Made by a program: the position numbers and the translations under genes. From GCA-2709075 sp038146865 (GTDB lineage Bacteria; Pseudomonadota; Alphaproteobacteria; MPNO01; UBA2964), in NCBI GenBank assembly GCA_038146865.1, contig JAYQSL010000006.1:248001-312000 (forward strand): a stretch of 64,000 nt of DNA, given 5' to 3'. This document shows, piece after piece, positions 61,707 through 64,000 of the stretch. The notes beneath the pieces were generated by a model that was not told where the DNA came from, ran no database searches, and saw nothing but the letters and a program-made list of their open reading frames with translations. The number at the start of each line of letters is the position of its first letter. Position 1 is the first letter of the stretch.

Positions 61707-62585
61707 TTATTTTTTATTTGAGCCTTTGCCTATTTCATTGAAAAAGCGAAAAAACTCACTGTCAGGTGAGAGCACCATGGTTGTTCCATCGCCAAGCGCT
61801 TTGCCGTAGGCCTCCATTGATCTATAGAACGCGAAAAACTCTGGATCCCGTCCAAAAGCATCATTGAGGATCCGCGTTTGTTGTCCTTCTCCCTGGCCTC
61901 GAAGGATACGAGCCTGTCTTTCCGCCTCAGCGAGTATGATGGTACGTTCCCGGTCCGCATTAGATTGAATTCGAGCCTTGATTTCAGCGCCCTCCGCTCG
62001 GAGCTGTGCCGCCTGGGCCACCCTTTGGGAACGCATGCGATTATAAACTGATTCAGCCGTCGCTCGAGGCAAATCAGTCCGACCAATCCTAACGTCTACT
62101 ACCTCTACGCCAAATTCCTTTGCTTCGGCCCGGATTTCTTTTGTAATGACCGCCATAATGTCATCACGTTTTGGGGAGAGCATGTCAGCAAGCAACACCT
62201 GACCAACGGCCGCACGAACTTCCGAATTGAGACGACCTCCAAAAAGTTGCAAAAAGTTCGCCTGAGTCACAGCCTTTTTCTTAAATTCTAATGGATTGGT
62301 GATGCGGTAACGCATGAAAGAATCTACGTTAACCCGTTTCTGATCTTTGAGAATAACCTCTTGGGGCTGAGGATCCAGCTCCAGAATTCTCTTGTCGTAA
62401 TACTCCACACTTTGAAGCATCGGAACTTTAAAGTGAAGTCCTGGCTCAGTTTTAATCGCTACTGGACGACCAAACTGCAACACAAGCGCTGATCTTGTCA
62501 CATGGACCGTATACATCCCATCAAGCGCGAGAAAACCTCCCACAATGACAAAAATCCCAACAATAATAAGTCCAATCTTATTCAT
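61707..62585 (-). CDS. hflC: FtsH-modulating membrane protein HflC
   Basis: 292 residues from the ATG at 62585 (GGAGG 8 nt upstream). One N-terminal membrane segment (about 3-22), then an SPFH/band 7 domain (ALVLQFGRPVAIKTEPGLHFKVP onward, VVDVRIGRTDLPRATAESVYNRM-SQR) and a helical C-terminus (ADRERTIILAEAERQARILRGQGEG). With HflK it forms a large periplasm-facing cage that holds and tunes FtsH. It starts 1 bp after the hflK stop. Confidence 0.96.
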   Translation of the reverse strand: MNKIGLIIVGIFVIVGGFLALDGMYTVHVTRSALVLQFGRPVAIKTEPGLHFKVPMLQSVEYYDKRILELDPQPQEVILKDQKRVNVDSFMRYRITNPLEFKKKAVTQANFLQLFGGRLNSEVRAAVGQVLLADMLSPKRDDIMAVITKEIRAEAKEFGVEVVDVRIGRTDLPRATAESVYNRMRSQRVAQAAQLRAEGAEIKARIQSNADRERTIILAEAERQARILRGQGEGQQTRILNDAFGRDPEFFAFYRSMEAYGKALGDGTTMVLSPDSEFFRFFNEIGKGSNKK

Positions 62586-62586
62586 T

Positions 62587-63726
62587 TTACTGTCCTCCAC
62601 CCGGCTGGCCCGACTGAAGACGTTTTTGGACCTCCGGTAATGGGAGATAAGGGACCACGCCAGATCCACCTCCCTTCTCGCTATCAATAATGACCTTGTT
62701 TGAGCCGCTCAAAACCTCTTGTATTCTCTCGATATAGAGCCTTCGCTTTGTAACGTCTGGATTACCCTTGTAAGCGTCGTAAACCTCTAGGAATTGTTTC
62801 GCTTCACCCTCAGCTTCCTTGATACGTTGCTCTCGATACGCCCTGGCTTCCTGTACTGTCCGCTCTGCCTGACCTTTGGCTTTAGGCAAGATGTCATTGC
62901 TGTACGCCTCCGCCTCATTTTGCTGGCGCTCACGATCCTGCTTAGCACGTTGCACGTCATTGAAAGCATCAATAACTGGTTGAGGAGGCTCCGCTTTCTG
63001 CATCTTCACCGATGCTATAAATATACCCGCCTTGTACTCATCCAGAATTTTCTGCAGCGACTCTCGGGTCCTATTTTCAACTTCACTTCGCCGAGCGGCT
63101 AATGCGTCTTCAAGATTTGTCTGACCGACTACCTCTCTCAAGGCACTCTCCGAAGCAAGCTTGGTAGTGCCTATCGGATCACGGGTATTGAATAGAAAGT
63201 CTATTGGATTTTTAATTCTCCACTGAACAACATAGTCGATATCTATGATGTTCTGATCTCCTGTTAACATTAAGCTTTCTTCCGGAACATCTCTGACCGT
63301 TGCGGCACGGCTTCCTGCTCCAGTACCCCTGAAACCAACCAAAATTTCATTAGTTTGTTCAACATTTGGGGTGTAGACCCTGCCAATGGGCGACGGAAAC
63401 CAAAAATGAAGTCCAGGCGCTGTCGTAGAGTCAGAAACTTTTGCGCCAAAAAGAAGTTCTACCCCCCGTTCCCCTGGTTGAACCCTGTATATGCCAGAAA
63501 AGAGCCAAACCCCAAGAAGGGCGATAACGATGAGAGCGATACCCTTCCCGGTTCCCAACCCTCCAGGCATCATATTCTTAAACTTCTCTCGGCTATTCTT
63601 GATTAATTCATCTAGGTCAGGCGGCGTTGGGCCTCTGCTTGAACCCCCACCCGAAGAGCCTCCAGAGCCGCTACCCCAGGGGCCGCCGCCTCCATTACCT
63701 TTTCCGCCATTTTGTTGCCAAGGCAT
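62587..63726 (-). CDS. hflK: FtsH-modulating membrane protein HflK
   Basis: 379 residues starting MPWQQ at 63726, chosen because GGAG lies 6 nt upstream. The first 35 residues are Gly/Ser-rich and low complexity, as usual for HflK. One membrane segment follows (about 62-82), then the SPFH domain (PGERGVELLFGAKVSD, PGLHFWFPSPIG, NIIDIDYVVQWRI) and a helical arm (YSNDILPKAKGQAERTVQEARAYREQRI). A Gly/Gln-rich end closes the protein. Partner of HflC; divergent from mrp. Confidence 0.96.
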   Translation of the reverse strand: MPWQQNGGKGNGGGGPWGSGSGGSSGGGSSRGPTPPDLDELIKNSREKFKNMMPGGLGTGKGIALIVIALLGVWLFSGIYRVQPGERGVELLFGAKVSDSTTAPGLHFWFPSPIGRVYTPNVEQTNEILVGFRGTGAGSRAATVRDVPEESLMLTGDQNIIDIDYVVQWRIKNPIDFLFNTRDPIGTTKLASESALREVVGQTNLEDALAARRSEVENRTRESLQKILDEYKAGIFIASVKMQKAEPPQPVIDAFNDVQRAKQDRERQQNEAEAYSNDILPKAKGQAERTVQEARAYREQRIKEAEGEAKQFLEVYDAYKGNPDVTKRRLYIERIQEVLSGSNKVIIDSEKGGGSGVVPYLPLPEVQKRLQSGQPGGGQ

Positions 63727-63898
63727 CGCCATCTCCGATTTATTAATACATCGCCCAGAGAAGCAAGGCACTTACTTAAATCCCCGCCATTGCTCCGAAC
63801 CTTTAGTGCTATATATGTTAGGTACTTTACGAACGCAATGAGTGAAACGCACCTTTCTGGGTGTCCCAGGCAGATGAACCATTAAAAGGCCGGCATAA

Positions 63899-64000
63899 AT
63901 GTCAGAAAAACTGGAAGATAGGATCATAGAAATTCTCAGGACAATTATCGTTCCCTCTCGGAACGGAGACCTCATATCGGAGGACATGGTTTCTGGGTTG
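63899..64000 (+). CDS. mrp: Mrp/ApbC-type Fe-S cluster carrier (N-terminal fragment, cut by window end)
   Basis: 34 codons from the ATG at 63899 to the window edge. They match the start of the MIP18/DUF59 domain that opens Mrp proteins (ILRTIIVPSRNGDLI followed by MVSGL, as in the usual V-DP-S--DIV--GMV pattern). The P-loop ATPase domain lies outside. The position, divergent from hflK, agrees with alphaproteobacterial gene order. Confidence 0.75.
   Translation, partial: MSEKLEDRIIEILRTIIVPSRNGDLISEDMVSGL

Noticed and set aside
1..64000. CRISPR arrays, tRNA or rRNA genes, insertion sequences, prophage
   Set aside because: No direct-repeat arrays, transposase or integrase genes or recognisable RNA genes were found on reading both strands.

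Overview
The window comes from a bacterial chromosome of moderate GC content. It is most likely a free-living, probably marine alphaproteobacterium of Rhodospirillales-like type. The main reason is the order of housekeeping genes at the right end (mrp, hflK, hflC, DUF2065, degP-like, serB, miaA, ilvB, ilvN, ilvC, leuA, mreB, mreC, mreD, mrdA, rodA), which I recognise from that class. TGA is used as an ordinary stop by many genes, so the standard code applies. I saw no rRNA, tRNA, insertion sequence, prophage or CRISPR array. The lineage is an inference from gene order.

Positions 1-47000 are catabolic. (1) 80-7081: a leftward phenylpropanoyl-CoA operon (AcuI-like reductase, acyl-CoA dehydrogenase, thioesterase, ADP-forming feruloyl-CoA-synthetase-like ligase, feruloyl-CoA hydratase/lyase-like crotonase), with a paralogous acyl-CoA dehydrogenase running the other way. 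(2) 7091-17452: class II aldolase-like protein, two SDRs, a molybdenum aldehyde oxidoreductase (FAD subunit plus fused Fe-S/Mo subunit), a PCu(A)C copper chaperone, a divergent acyl-CoA dehydrogenase pair and an EamA exporter. (3) 17496-33016: an oxalate-formate island. Leftward oxc-frc plus an orphan molybdenum-hydroxylase subunit face rightward fhs, fdhBA and tupBCA, a tungstate importer, then a luciferase-like monooxygenase. Oxalate would go to oxalyl-CoA, formyl-CoA and formate, and formate either to formyl-tetrahydrofolate or to CO2 plus NADH through a probable tungsten enzyme supplied by its own importer. (4) 33074-46942: an aromatic and monooxygenase region (maleylacetate reductase, cupin, MmgE/PrpD, peroxiredoxin, LigA/LigB extradiol dioxygenase, two NtaA-like monooxygenases, a second orphan molybdenum subunit, Rieske dioxygenase alpha/beta, MFS transporter, TauD-like dioxygenase).

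The most striking item is the peroxiredoxin at 36261-36707. Its frame is interrupted by one TGA exactly where the peroxidatic cysteine should be (codon 46). The frame stays open and homologous to the natural end, and a hairpin starting 15 nt after the TGA fits the bacterial SECIS rules. I read it as a selenocysteine peroxiredoxin with no cysteine at all, co-transcribed with ligAB and preceded by a long bulged hairpin.

Positions 47054-64000 are core genome: cell-shape and elongasome genes, branched-chain amino acid synthesis with possible leader structures before ilvB and leuA, tRNA modification, serine synthesis and membrane/periplasmic proteolysis. The last gene, mrp, is cut by the window edge.
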